A stretch of DNA of 64,000 nt. Origin: Tundrisphaera lichenicola (GTDB lineage: Bacteria; Planctomycetota; Planctomycetia; Isosphaerales; Isosphaeraceae). The notes under the pieces are model-generated. The model made no database searches and was not told the origin of the DNA. It was given only the letters and a program-made list of their open reading frames with translations. Below, one piece after another: positions 8,997-17,977 of the stretch. The stretch lies in contig NZ_CP195106.1 in NCBI RefSeq assembly GCF_051175385.1, forward strand, positions 5,456,001-5,520,000. The letters are read 5' to 3'. The position numbers and the translations under genes are program-made. Within the stretch, counting starts at the first letter, position 1. The number at the start of each line of letters is the position of its first letter.

Positions 8997-11030
8997 TCAG
9001 GGCGAATTATTGACACGACGCCAAAGGTCCATTTCGATCACCAATGTGCCCTCGATCGGGCGAAATCCGATGAATGGAACGGGGTCTTCTTCGAGATATA
9101 CCCTCTCGATCGGGATCGGTGGATCGGTCCTGAGGAATGGGACATCGTGATATCGAAGGACGACAAGGCCGTCGTTCCCGGCTTTCGCGTCATGAACGGT
9201 CAGTCGATTCGGACCGGCCTCGACTCGGCCTGTACCTCGAATCATGTCCCCACCGAAACCACGGATTCGAGCGATCAGGAGAATGCCATCATCCTCCAAA
9301 ATCTCGATCAAATCGGCATGATTCTGGCAGAATGCCCTCGACTTCGGGCTCCAGCAGACGATTGCCGAAGGTCGGTAAAGTCGAGCGTACCGTTCAAATT
9401 GATCGCGATTCCAGTCCGACACGCCGAACAACTTACCTTCACCGAACTGAGTGAAGTTGGTCGTCACCGTCGAGTGAAGATAAGGCCCGCCGATCACCTC
9501 GACCCCGGTCATGAGTGGAAGTATCGGGCTGAGGTGTCGACCCTCGAACGGGTCCTGCCGCCCGGGGCCAGCCAGTCCAGCCTCTTCAAAGAGTAGTCGT
9601 TCGCCAGGCTTGAGGTATTTCTGGACCCGGTCAACTAACCAAACGGCACGGGGTTTTGGAAGGCTCGAGAGGAATGGCTCCGGTCCAAACCTTCTGCGGA
9701 TGGAGTCGGGATCGGGCCAGGCAAGGAGTTTGACGCCAATCGGATTGAAATCGAGCCGACCAAGGACCGATCTGACCATGGGGTATCCGAATATTCGGAG
9801 TCCGATCAGGATAAAGCCGACCGCCGCCAAACGATCAAGGCGTCCGCTCCTCGCCGATCGCATCCGCGCAAGAATCTCAGCGATCCCGATTCCTGCGGCT
9901 ATGCAGGCCGCAGTAAAGCAGGCGTTCGTATGCCGCCCCGGTTGAAGAAAATCTAGCGATCGCGAAAAGCCCGCGAGATAGCCCCAACCGAATCCAGCAA
10001 CCAGGAATCCTCCCAGACCCGCCGAGGCGATCGGGAGGCGTCGTGCCAGGCTCGCCAGCCCGACGATGGCCAGGCCCAGCGCGATCACCTCGATCGCTGG
10101 CTCCTGCCAGAAGAGTTCCACGAGCCGCCCCAGCACCGATTCGGGATGCGCGAAGGCGAGGTCACTACTCCCCTTAGTAGACGCCAATAACAAGCCCGGG
10201 ATCCACCAGAATGCGTTCAGGGCCAGAATCACGGGAGCGATGGCAAAGAGCCCGATGTGTCTCGAGACGGGAAAAGTCCCTCCCGTTCGCCTCACTTGCC
10301 GGACTGCCACCGCGTACGCCAGAATCGCCGCCGGCCCGACTAACATCGGGCTGGTGACATGAACCAGGAATACGGCCGAGCAGGCCATCGACGCCACGAA
10401 CCATCGGAACAGGCCACCACGTTCCAGATAGGCCGTCAATCCCGATACCGCCAGGAGTCCCAGCGGCACGGAAAGGATGTAATCCATCATTCCTAGAGCC
10501 GAGTAGTTGGCCGGGAATGCTGTCCAGAAATAGATCGTGTATAGGGCCACTCCGGCGACCACTCCGCTCGGACGCAATCGCCAGGCGGCTGCTGTGAAGG
10601 CCACCAGCCACGGTACGATCGACGCGCAGAAGAGCACATGAAGCTTGTAGGACAGGGCGGGCCGCGACGGAAACGCAAATACGAACAAACTTGAAAATGC
10701 CGATGAGAGGTCAGAGACGATGCTCATCGCGTAGCCGCTCATGAAGCTCGGGTCGTACCCGGCCATCAATCCCGTCGATTGCAGGAAATGGCGAGACACC
10801 AGCCCGTGGTAGAAGTGGATGCTGTGGTCGGCATAGAGCAATGGCCAATCGCTCTCGAATCCAGCCTGTCCCCCGAGGCCCGTCCAGATGGCCCAGGTAT
10901 GGAGAAGCCCGATGACGAGAACGAACAACCAAGCCATGGAGAAGCCCGTGAAAACCTGACGCCGCGAGCGGGACGTCGGTTCTTGGGCAAGAGGCTGCGA
11001 GAGATCGTACGAAGGAATGGGGATCGACAT
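8997..11030 (-). CDS. Large polytopic membrane protein (GT-C-like or YfhO-like)
   Basis: About 677 residues with ten or more hydrophobic helices in the first two thirds (for example AWLFVLVIGLLHTWAIWTG, GVVAGVALYTIYFWTAF, APVILALNAFWWIPGLLLAS) and a soluble C-terminal third (YARLYRPSAIVCWSPKSRAF). The architecture recalls GT-C glycosyltransferases and the related 6-pyruvoyl-tetrahydropterin-synthase-like and YfhO membrane families. The early loop has an aspartate (ESDWPLLYADHSIHFYHG) in the place where GT-C enzymes keep an acidic residue, but I cannot confirm catalysis. A longer frame starts at a TTG at 11120; I prefer the ATG at 11030 (MSIPIPSYDLSQPL) because the upstream extension is polar and uncharacteristic. 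Confidence 0.65.
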   Translation of the reverse strand: MSIPIPSYDLSQPLAQEPTSRSRRQVFTGFSMAWLFVLVIGLLHTWAIWTGLGGQAGFESDWPLLYADHSIHFYHGLVSRHFLQSTGLMAGYDPSFMSGYAMSIVSDLSSAFSSLFVFAFPSRPALSYKLHVLFCASIVPWLVAFTAAAWRLRPSGVVAGVALYTIYFWTAFPANYSALGMMDYILSVPLGLLAVSGLTAYLERGGLFRWFVASMACSAVFLVHVTSPMLVGPAAILAYAVAVRQVRRTGGTFPVSRHIGLFAIAPVILALNAFWWIPGLLLASTKGSSDLAFAHPESVLGRLVELFWQEPAIEVIALGLAIVGLASLARRLPIASAGLGGFLVAGFGWGYLAGFSRSLDFLQPGRHTNACFTAACIAAGIGIAEILARMRSARSGRLDRLAAVGFILIGLRIFGYPMVRSVLGRLDFNPIGVKLLAWPDPDSIRRRFGPEPFLSSLPKPRAVWLVDRVQKYLKPGERLLFEEAGLAGPGRQDPFEGRHLSPILPLMTGVEVIGGPYLHSTVTTNFTQFGEGKLFGVSDWNRDQFERYARLYRPSAIVCWSPKSRAFCQNHADLIEILEDDGILLIARIRGFGGDMIRGTGRVEAGPNRLTVHDAKAGNDGLVVLRYHDVPFLRTDPPIPIERVYLEEDPVPFIGFRPIEGTLVIEMDLWRRVNNSP

Positions 11031-11156
11031 GGAAGGAGGAATTCGCTCCTGATGGGTCCATCCCCGTTGGGAAGTCTCGCCCGCACTGCTCAAGATAGCC
11101 ACCCGAGATTCGATTCGCAACGAGTCGAGTTCGGGCGAGAGGTAACGATCGATGGA

Positions 11157-11867
11157 TCAATCCGGATGCCGGCACAGGAGGCAAGATTCCTTGGGAATCA
11201 CCCGAGGAGGGATCACTTCGATCGGATATCTGCTCAGTCCGAGTCGGGGAATAAGCCAGGATTGGTCGAAGGCACATTGGTCGAAGGTGCTTCGGGTCAT
11301 GATCTGCCGTGCGATATAGCGACTGGCAGGCTTTCCAACACGAATTAAGGGGTAGTGATTCCGACCGAAGACGGGATCGACCGCCGCGACAGCGTGAATG
11401 CAGTCGGAAATCAGAAGATCGCGAGAAGTGCTGATCGCTCGATACTCGGCCTGGCCACTATCGAGGATCTGATGAATTCGAAGTGATCGATCCCAAATCT
11501 CCGGCCTGACGATGAATGGCCCCCAAAGGTTCACATTTTCGCCATTCTTCAACACATAATCGATTGTTTCGTCGAGTCCCAGATTGACCCCAGTTTCCGC
11601 TCGAGGTGCGAAGGTTCGAACCCTCAACGAAGCGGGCAACCAGCTGATCGTGTGGGTTTCCAGCGCGTAATTAGCAAGATCCGGCCCCTCGCCCGTCGCC
11701 TTGACGAAAGTGGCCCAGGTGTGGGTGTATCTGAGTAATTTCGGGCGCGACTGCGACCCGAAAATCATCACGAAGTAATAATCGTCGGCCAAGGCCCAAT
11801 CGTTCCAGGCGAGGAGGGTCCAGCCCACGAGTAATCCGACCAATTTCGTGAGTCGAGGTCGTCGCAT
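11157..11867 (-). CDS. Secreted protein of unknown function
   Basis: A 236-residue protein with a signal peptide (about residues 8-27, LVGLLVGWTLLAWNDWALA). The mature part begins DDYYFVMIFGSQSRPKLLRY and contains THTWATFVKATGEG, HTISWLPASLRVRTFAP and a C-terminal CAFDQSWLIPRLGLSRYPIE segment. I do not recognise a named family. The pattern of a short secreted protein with a conserved HTWATFV strand is something I associate with planctomycete genomes, by memory only. Its stop is 36 bp from the longest possible start of the neighbouring membrane protein gene, so the two may be co-transcribed. Confidence 0.65.
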   Translation of the reverse strand: MRRPRLTKLVGLLVGWTLLAWNDWALADDYYFVMIFGSQSRPKLLRYTHTWATFVKATGEGPDLANYALETHTISWLPASLRVRTFAPRAETGVNLGLDETIDYVLKNGENVNLWGPFIVRPEIWDRSLRIHQILDSGQAEYRAISTSRDLLISDCIHAVAAVDPVFGRNHYPLIRVGKPASRYIARQIMTRSTFDQCAFDQSWLIPRLGLSRYPIEVIPPRVIPKESCLLCRHPD

Positions 11868-12059
11868 GATCGCTCCCTGGTCCGAGGTCGTCGAACGCTC
11901 GAAGGTTCGAGAACTCGACCAGGAGTATTATCGACGAAAGAAATATCGGAAAATTGGCCGGGTGTACTATTCCGATGAGCTTTCAGTGAATGGACCGATC
12001 AATTCCGCGACTTCCGAAAATTCGTCTCAATCTCCATCGCGAATCATCGGTCTATCCTA

Positions 12060-13346
12060 TCAGAGATCAAACGCCCGATTGAGTTCCGCGATCGCATCGT
12101 CGGACATCGGGACCATCGAGCCGATGGGTCGCGAGTTGATCATGGCCTCGGCGGTCGTCTCAAGGACTTCGAGACGATCGAAGGCGTCCAGGACGCTCGT
12201 ACCCCAGACCTGGACTCCATCATTTTCGAGGATCAGGATGGGAGCCTTGGGCGAGGCGAGGCGGGCAAGTTCCTGGCCATCGCCGAACTGGACCCCATAG
12301 GGGACCCGTCCGACGTCCTTCAAGAAGAGATAGCTCTCGGGGATCGTCCTCGAATCGAGCGTGGTGCCGGTGACGCCGAAGGCCGAAGCGTTCACCGGAT
12401 AGGCATTCACGATGGACTGGATCGTCGGATGAGATTGGTAGATTGCCCGGTGATTTCGAGCGGATCCGCTCGGCTCCTTCCCCGATTCTGGCTTTCCCTG
12501 ATGGATCAGGACAAGATCCCCGACATCGACCCGACTCCGATCCACTCCATGCGCCGTGATCAAGAAGGTGTCTACATCGAGACGGGCGGAAAAGGCTCCC
12601 TGCGTGCTGATCATCAGTCGTTGCTGATAGGCCCGTCGAACGAATTCGGAGAGTTGGCGTCGAAGGTCCTTCTCTCGACTCATGGCGAAATCCGGCTCGA
12701 AAGGAGGGGCCGAGGGCGGTCTAGGGGAGAGGTCGGCCGGGTCGGAATCCAGGGTCCTGACTTTCCCGAGGATTCCGGCCTTGATGAGAGTCTTCGCGGC
12801 GAACTCCAGCGTCTCGAAGCGCTCGAATGCTTGCTGTAGACCACCGCCGACGGTCACGACCCCGTGGTTTTCGAGGACAACGCAATCGACCCCGGTTCCG
12901 AAGGTCTCGGCAATGTTTCGCCCCAGGGTTGCACTCCCGGGAAGTGCATACGGGGCGAACCCGACCTTGCCGCAGATTTTACGGGTCTGATGGAGGACCG
13001 CCGTCTCGGGAACTTTCCGGCAGATGCTGAACGCCACCAGTGCGACCGGGTGAGCGTGAACGATCCCTCGGAGATCAGGACGTGCCCGGTAGATCGCCTG
13101 ATGAAACGGGTATTCGGAAGAAGGTCGATGAGGCCCCTCGTGCGATCCGTCGGGCCGGACGCGAACGATATCGTCGCGGCGAAGGCTCCCCTTGTCCAAT
13201 CGCGCCGGGGTAATCCAGATGTCACCTTCGTCGTCGAGAATCGAGAGATTTCCGCCGGAGGTCGTCGTCATCCGATAGCGGTAGATCCGCTCCATCGTCC
13301 GAAGGATCTCGTCGCGAGGGTGGATCAGGTCTAGAGTCCGGCTCAT
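12060..13346 (-). CDS. Tandem class II aldolase/adducin protein, second domain degenerate
   Basis: A 428-residue protein made of two class II aldolase/adducin domains. Domain 1 (about residues 5-205) keeps the zinc and catalytic features: a TTSGGNLS phosphate loop, the acid in RPSSEYPFH, paired histidines in GIVHAHPVAL and the third histidine in LENHGVVTVG. Domain 2 (about 225-428) has the fold but not the metal site: ARNHRAIYQ instead of SSE, SIVNAYPVNA instead of HAH, and LENDGVQVWG instead of NHG. It is the last gene of the BMC operon. No terminal helix resembling an encapsulation peptide is evident. I chose the ATG at 13346; the extension upstream lies inside the ABC ATPase gene and looks non-coding, though an ATG at 13379 is possible. 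Confidence 0.85.
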   Translation of the reverse strand: MSRTLDLIHPRDEILRTMERIYRYRMTTTSGGNLSILDDEGDIWITPARLDKGSLRRDDIVRVRPDGSHEGPHRPSSEYPFHQAIYRARPDLRGIVHAHPVALVAFSICRKVPETAVLHQTRKICGKVGFAPYALPGSATLGRNIAETFGTGVDCVVLENHGVVTVGGGLQQAFERFETLEFAAKTLIKAGILGKVRTLDSDPADLSPRPPSAPPFEPDFAMSREKDLRRQLSEFVRRAYQQRLMISTQGAFSARLDVDTFLITAHGVDRSRVDVGDLVLIHQGKPESGKEPSGSARNHRAIYQSHPTIQSIVNAYPVNASAFGVTGTTLDSRTIPESYLFLKDVGRVPYGVQFGDGQELARLASPKAPILILENDGVQVWGTSVLDAFDRLEVLETTAEAMINSRPIGSMVPMSDDAIAELNRAFDL

Positions 13347-13389
13347 GGTCTGTAGTCCCAGCAGGACAATTGATCGCATGGCGACCGGC

Positions 13390-14517
13390 TCAGGCCAGTC
13401 GGTCTCCCGAAGCTGGGTCGAACCAATGGGCCCGGCCCAACTCCATCTCGACCATAACCGGATCGCCCGCTCGGATCGAGATGCCGGAGGAGAGCCGGGC
13501 CACGATCTCCTCGGTACCGAAAGCGAGAAAAGCCAGCGTCTCGGAGCCCATCGGTTCGAGTCTCCGGACTGTCGACGCGAAGGATGGACCACCCGGGCCC
13601 GGTCGAGCAGCTTCGGACTGGATGACGGAGATTTGCTCGGGCCGCAACCCGAGTTGGACCCTGGAAACCTTGGAAGCCAAAAGCTTGGTGGCCCGACGAG
13701 TGTCGAGCCGGATGGTCCAGACTGGTAAATCGGCCGGATCGCCGATTCGAAGTTCCAGGCCTTCCTCACTCCGGGCAAGTTCGCCAGAGAGCAGGTTCAT
13801 CTCGGGCTGGCCGATGAAGCGGGCAACGGTTCGGCTGGAGGGCAGATCGTAAAGTTCGAGAGGCCTCCCCACCTGGAGGAGCCGCCCCTGATCGAGAACG
13901 GCTACTCGATCGCCAATCGCGAGGGCCTCGGCCTGATCGTGTGTGACGAGGATCATCGTCGTGCCGAGCGTCCGATGGAGTTCGACAAGCTCCGATCTCG
14001 TCGATGCCCTAAGAGGCGCGTCCAACCCCGAGAACGGCTCGTCCATCAGGAAAAGGCGGGGGCGAAGCACGAGTGCCCGCCCGAGAGCAACACGCCGACG
14101 CTGGCCGCCCGAGAGTGTCTCGGGCCGTCTTCCGAGACAGTCGGCAACCTTGAGGATACTAGCCGTGGCCCGGACTCGTTCCTCGATCTCAGGCCGGCCG
14201 ACTCGCCGGGCTCTGAGACCGAACGCCATGTTTTCGAAGACGTCGAGATGAGGATAGAGAAGCTGATCCTGGAAGACCATCGCCACATCGCGATCGCGAG
14301 GGGCCAGGTTCTCGATCGGGAGTCCGTCGAGGCTCATACTCCCCGAGTCGGGCCTCTCCAGGCCCGCAACCAGTCGTAGGATCGTGCTCTTTCCCGAACC
14401 GGACGGCCCCACGATCACGAAAAGTTCGCCATCCTCAACCGTGAGGTCAACCCCCCGAAGCGCGGGGATCCCGCCAGGAAAGGTTTTCTCGACTCCGACC
14501 AGCTCCAGCCGAGCCAA
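13390..14517 (-). CDS. MalK/UgpC-type sugar ABC transporter ATPase
   Basis: A 375-residue ATPase with all nucleotide-binding motifs: Walker A (GPSGSGKST), Q loop (MVFQDQLLYPHL), signature (LSGGQRRRVALGRAL), Walker B (RLFLMDEPFSGLDA) and H loop (LVTHDQAEAL). The C-terminal 140 residues form the TOBE/OB regulatory region of carbohydrate-importer ATPases (GLRPEQISV, FIGQPEMNLLSGEL). The start is a TTG preceded by GGGAGG. No permease or binding protein is present in this window, so it must serve permeases encoded elsewhere. Its place between the barrel protein and the tandem aldolase suggests a role in uptake of the sugar degraded by the compartment, which is inference. Confidence 0.9.
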   Translation of the reverse strand: MARLELVGVEKTFPGGIPALRGVDLTVEDGELFVIVGPSGSGKSTILRLVAGLERPDSGSMSLDGLPIENLAPRDRDVAMVFQDQLLYPHLDVFENMAFGLRARRVGRPEIEERVRATASILKVADCLGRRPETLSGGQRRRVALGRALVLRPRLFLMDEPFSGLDAPLRASTRSELVELHRTLGTTMILVTHDQAEALAIGDRVAVLDQGRLLQVGRPLELYDLPSSRTVARFIGQPEMNLLSGELARSEEGLELRIGDPADLPVWTIRLDTRRATKLLASKVSRVQLGLRPEQISVIQSEAARPGPGGPSFASTVRRLEPMGSETLAFLAFGTEEIVARLSSGISIRAGDPVMVEMELGRAHWFDPASGDRLA

Positions 14518-14538
14518 AGCAAGGACCTCCCGAGGGAA

Positions 14539-15846
14539 TCAACGATCCAGGCCGAGTCGATCTCGATGATACGCCAGACGCTGGGTGACATCCATCCGAG
14601 AGAAGTCGGGGCGACCATCGAGGGTGGCGGGAAAACCATTCTTCGAAGGCTTCCCGTTCGACTTCACGGCCACTGGCGGCGGTGTGATCGTAGCGGCCGG
14701 TTCGGCGGTGTGGCACTGGCAGGCTTCGACGCCGGAGACCTTCGGGAGAGGAGAATGGCAACCGCAACCCTCGGCCTGAACTGGCTTTGGTCTCGCCGGG
14801 ACCATGACCGAAGTCGAGGATCCCCCGTAGCTCATCGAGCCCGCTCCCAACTTCAAGTCTTCTTCCAGGTTTCGCTTCGGGGCGATCCCTAGCTTCCCGA
14901 GGACGGCGTGATACGCCTTGACCGCCTCAACCGGGCCGATCACACCATCGACGATCAGCCGGAGGAACTGGACGAATGCGAGCTGATTCTCGGCGTTGTT
15001 GATCTTCCGACCGTAGAGCGCCACCTTGGCGCCGTATTTCTGGGCGTCGGCGAGCATCTGGAAGGCATCGAGCGTCGTCCCGGCCGACCCGCCAAGGATT
15101 CCAACGACGAGATGCGGGTCGTACCGGACCAATTCCTCCATCGCCTTCGGTCCATGATAGACGATTTTCAGGAAGACCGGCCGGCCCGCCGGCGCCACCC
15201 CCGCCAGCATCCGGGCGATCATGTCGTTCAGGTAGTGCGGCAGGATGGCCGGGTCGATGACGTTGGAAAGGTTGGGGTCGAAGACTTCCAGGAAGTAGCG
15301 AAATTTCTTCCGCTCGGCCTCTTCGCGAAACTGATGGAATCGTTCGAGCGTGGCGTGATCGAGCTTCAGGTCATTGTTGAACGTCACGCTGTAAAGGCCG
15401 AGGTCCGCTCCGATGGCCCGCTCCTCGGCGGAGCAATCCAGGTGCCCGCACTGAATGTGATCGAGGCTGGCCGACCGGAAGGGCATCGCGGCCCCTTCGG
15501 CGTAGCGGGAACCCCTGGCGATGTGGACGTCGGTGGTGTCGTTCGCCCGGGCGGCCGGCGTGATCGCCGACCCTTCGAAGATCCGCTCTCGGATGGTCAG
15601 GGCGTGATTGGTGTGCGCCGACATCAGCATGATGTCGACCGCCCCTTGCTTCACGATCGCCCGGATCTGCTCGCGATATTCTTCCAGGGTCTTGAATCGG
15701 ACCTCGCCCGAGTGGGCCTCGGGGGAATGTCCGGGCGCACCAATCCCGAACGCCATGTCGGCATCCTTGGCGTCGGCCAGGATGAACTCGCGACACGAGG
15801 GATCGGCGTGAATCGCGGCCAGTTTACGGTCGAGCGACTTAACCAC
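14539..15846 (-). CDS. TIM-barrel aldolase-like BMC protein with Cys/His linker and C-terminal helix
   Basis: A 435-residue protein. Residues about 15-345 look like a class I DhnA/DeoC-type barrel: DADMAFGIGAPGHS, IMLMSAHTNHALTIRERIF, a candidate Schiff-base lysine in PVFLKIVYHGPKAM, and a late phosphate-loop-like VALYGRKINNAENQ. A low-complexity linker of about 70 residues follows. It carries two CxCH motifs (GCGCHSP and ACQCHTA) and ends in a short amphipathic helix (FSRMDVTQRLAYHRDRLG) that resembles an encapsulation peptide. The GTG start overlaps the dehydrogenase stop by 8 bp (GTGGTTAA), indicating coupling. I do not know its reaction; a second aldolase acting inside the compartment is one possibility. 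Confidence 0.7.
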   Translation of the reverse strand: MVKSLDRKLAAIHADPSCREFILADAKDADMAFGIGAPGHSPEAHSGEVRFKTLEEYREQIRAIVKQGAVDIMLMSAHTNHALTIRERIFEGSAITPAARANDTTDVHIARGSRYAEGAAMPFRSASLDHIQCGHLDCSAEERAIGADLGLYSVTFNNDLKLDHATLERFHQFREEAERKKFRYFLEVFDPNLSNVIDPAILPHYLNDMIARMLAGVAPAGRPVFLKIVYHGPKAMEELVRYDPHLVVGILGGSAGTTLDAFQMLADAQKYGAKVALYGRKINNAENQLAFVQFLRLIVDGVIGPVEAVKAYHAVLGKLGIAPKRNLEEDLKLGAGSMSYGGSSTSVMVPARPKPVQAEGCGCHSPLPKVSGVEACQCHTAEPAATITPPPVAVKSNGKPSKNGFPATLDGRPDFSRMDVTQRLAYHRDRLGLDR

Positions 15847-16930
15847 GGCCGCCCCCTTGCCCGGAGATGGTTACCAGGCTCTTGCCCGAAGGGCCATTAC
15901 CCCCCGCCGAACCCATCGTAACCCGAACTCCCGAACCGTTCCCCGAGGGTCTTGCCGCGGGACTCGGGGGCTTGAGTGCCCCCTTCGAGGCGTTCGGGTT
16001 GGACTGGAGGACCTGGTCGATGGTCCCTCGGAGAACTTGCCCCGAATGCTGCAACGCCGAGACTTCCTTGGGCCAAAGTTCGATTTCGAGCTGAGCCTCG
16101 ACACCCGACCGACCCAGTACCGTCGGGACCGAGATGCAGACGTCTCGCATCCCGTAGACCCCATTGACCAGCGAGGCGACCGGCAAGATCCGCTTGCTAT
16201 CGAGGGCGATCGCATGGATCACGTCGCGGATCGCCAGGCCGACCGCGAAGCCGGCCCCGCCTTTGAGCTTGATGACTTCGGCTCCGCTACCCCGAGTCTT
16301 CGCGAACAGGGCGTCCGCCGTCCCGGAAGTCCAGCCGGGGAACTTATCCAGGGGAAGCCCGGCGGCCTGAGCACACGACCAGATCGGCACCATGCTATCG
16401 CCGTGCTCGCCGAGGATCGTGGCCGTGACCTGGGTCGGGGGTAGCTTGAGCGACTCCGCAATCAGGCTTCGGAATCTCGCCGAATCGAGCTCCGTTCCGA
16501 GCCCTATGACCTGCGTCGAGGGGAGGCCCAGCTGGATGGTCGCCAGGTAGGTCAGGACGTCCACCGGGTTCGAGACGACCAGGACGATCGCCGACTTCTT
16601 CGGGCCGGCCGACTTGACCTGGCTCAGGATGTTCAGGAACAGTTCTACGTTCCGGTTGATCAGATCGAGGCGGCTTTCGTCGGGCTTCCGGCGAAGCCCG
16701 GCGGTGATGCAGATCAAGTCACTCTCGGGAATCGCCTCGTATCCGGTCGCCCGGATCCGCTGATCCGCGGCGATGGACGACCCGTGGAGGAGGTCGAGAG
16801 CCTGCCCCCGGCAGAGGTCGGCATTCACGTCGATCAGGTCGAGCCCACTGACCACCCCGCCGCATTGCAGGGCGTATCCGGCGCATGAGCCGACCAGCCC
16901 GCCCCCGCCGATGATGCTGACCTTCATCAT
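15839..16930 (-). CDS. Lactate/malate dehydrogenase-family enzyme of the BMC
   Basis: A 363-residue NAD-dependent 2-hydroxyacid dehydrogenase. It has the Rossmann start (MKVSIIGGGGLVGSCAGYAL), the mobile-loop region (ITAGLRRKPDESRLDL), the Asp/Arg pair region (GTELDSARFRSLIAES) and the catalytic histidine in ILGEHGDSMVP. The position equivalent to Gln102 of lactate dehydrogenase appears to be arginine, which favours malate-like dicarboxylates in this family. The core ends near residue 315. A Gly/Ser/Pro-rich tail of about 45 residues (ending SLVTISGQGGGRG) is extra. In the compartment it would recycle NAD+/NADH used by the aldehyde dehydrogenase, which is inference from the known planctomycete BMC pathway. 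Confidence 0.85.
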   Translation of the reverse strand: MMKVSIIGGGGLVGSCAGYALQCGGVVSGLDLIDVNADLCRGQALDLLHGSSIAADQRIRATGYEAIPESDLICITAGLRRKPDESRLDLINRNVELFLNILSQVKSAGPKKSAIVLVVSNPVDVLTYLATIQLGLPSTQVIGLGTELDSARFRSLIAESLKLPPTQVTATILGEHGDSMVPIWSCAQAAGLPLDKFPGWTSGTADALFAKTRGSGAEVIKLKGGAGFAVGLAIRDVIHAIALDSKRILPVASLVNGVYGMRDVCISVPTVLGRSGVEAQLEIELWPKEVSALQHSGQVLRGTIDQVLQSNPNASKGALKPPSPAARPSGNGSGVRVTMGSAGGNGPSGKSLVTISGQGGGRG

Positions 16931-17007
16931 ATCCCCCTGGGTTTCAGATCCCAGATCTCAAATGGTGGATCGGTATTCTGGATGGGTAAACTGTTCTACG
17001 ATCGCAC

Positions 17008-17931
17008 TCAACCGCGACCGGAACCGTTGGAAGACCCGTTCATGAACTTCATGACCTGGTCGGTGATCGTCTGGACCATGTCGTCCATCGAGCCGCCGGC
17101 GGTCTTACCGTTGGAAGAGGGCGATGCGGCTGAGGTCGCGGCCTGCACGGCTTCCTGGAGCTTGGCCGGGATGAACGCCTGATGCTCCGGCTTGAACTCG
17201 GTGTAACCTTCGCGGAACAGGCTGTTGCCGCAGAGGTCGCAGTTCTCCAGTCCCTTTTCCAGTCGAACGTCGCGAATCCCCAGGTTCGGCTTGATCTTGA
17301 TCAGCTCGGCGGCCTTGGCGTCGTCGTAATAGTTCACCCGACCGAGTTGCTTGGTCAGGATCAAGATCCGGCAATAGGCGTCGATGATCTCGGTCTTGAA
17401 GTAGGCGTCGGTCAGGTCCGATCCGCAGGTGATCGTCCCGTGATTGGCCAGCAGGATCACGTCGGTATCCCGGACATAGGGGATCACCGTGTCGGCGAAC
17501 GCCTGAGTTCCCGGGGTTTCGTAAGGTGCGATGGCCACTTCGCCCAGGAAGACCTCGAACTCGGGCATCGTACACTTGGGGATCGGCTCGTGGGCGACGG
17601 CAAAAGCGGTGGCGTGGGGCGGATGACAGTGGACGCACGACTTGATGTCCGGCCGGGTCTTCATGATCGTCAGGTGAAGCAGGATCTCGCTCGACCGCTT
17701 CCGCTTACCGGAAACCTGCTTGCCGTCCATGTCTACGATGCAGAGGTCATCGGGCTTCATGTACCCCTTCGAGACCCGGGTCGGCGTGCAGAGGACCCGA
17801 TCCTCCCCGAGACGGTACGAGATGTTGCCGTCGTTGGCCGCGGCGAACCCCTTGGCGTAGACCCGCCGGCCGATCTCACACATCTCCTCGCGGAGCTTCC
17901 ATTCACTCATCAGGTCGCCGCTTGCGGCCAT
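17008..17931 (-). CDS. BMC-targeted class II aldolase, L-fuculose-1-phosphate type
   Basis: A 307-residue class II aldolase/adducin enzyme and probably the signature enzyme of this compartment. It keeps the phosphate loop (FAAANDGNISYRL), the catalytic acid (KRSSEILLHLTI) and zinc ligands (SCVHCHPPHATAFAV and LANHGTITCG). An unusual CDLCG pair sits at about residue 232. After the enzyme core there is a Ser/Asn/Gly linker and an amphipathic helix (SMDDMVQTITDQVMKFMNG, about 281-299) with the features of an encapsulation peptide. In planctomycetes this enzyme class cleaves fuculose- or rhamnulose-1-phosphate to DHAP and L-lactaldehyde. It sits between a BMC-P gene and the dehydrogenase gene, with gaps of 46 and 77 bp. 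Confidence 0.9.
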   Translation of the reverse strand: MAASGDLMSEWKLREEMCEIGRRVYAKGFAAANDGNISYRLGEDRVLCTPTRVSKGYMKPDDLCIVDMDGKQVSGKRKRSSEILLHLTIMKTRPDIKSCVHCHPPHATAFAVAHEPIPKCTMPEFEVFLGEVAIAPYETPGTQAFADTVIPYVRDTDVILLANHGTITCGSDLTDAYFKTEIIDAYCRILILTKQLGRVNYYDDAKAAELIKIKPNLGIRDVRLEKGLENCDLCGNSLFREGYTEFKPEHQAFIPAKLQEAVQAATSAASPSSNGKTAGGSMDDMVQTITDQVMKFMNGSSNGSGRG

Positions 17932-17977
17932 GGCCGGGGTCCTCGGGTCGGGGTCTTCTCGGGTCGATTCGTTGGTT

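Noticed and set aside
13347..13778. Extension of the tandem aldolase reading frame into the ABC ATPase gene
   Set aside because: The extension is Ser/Pro/Arg-rich and lies out of frame inside a well-conserved ATPase gene.
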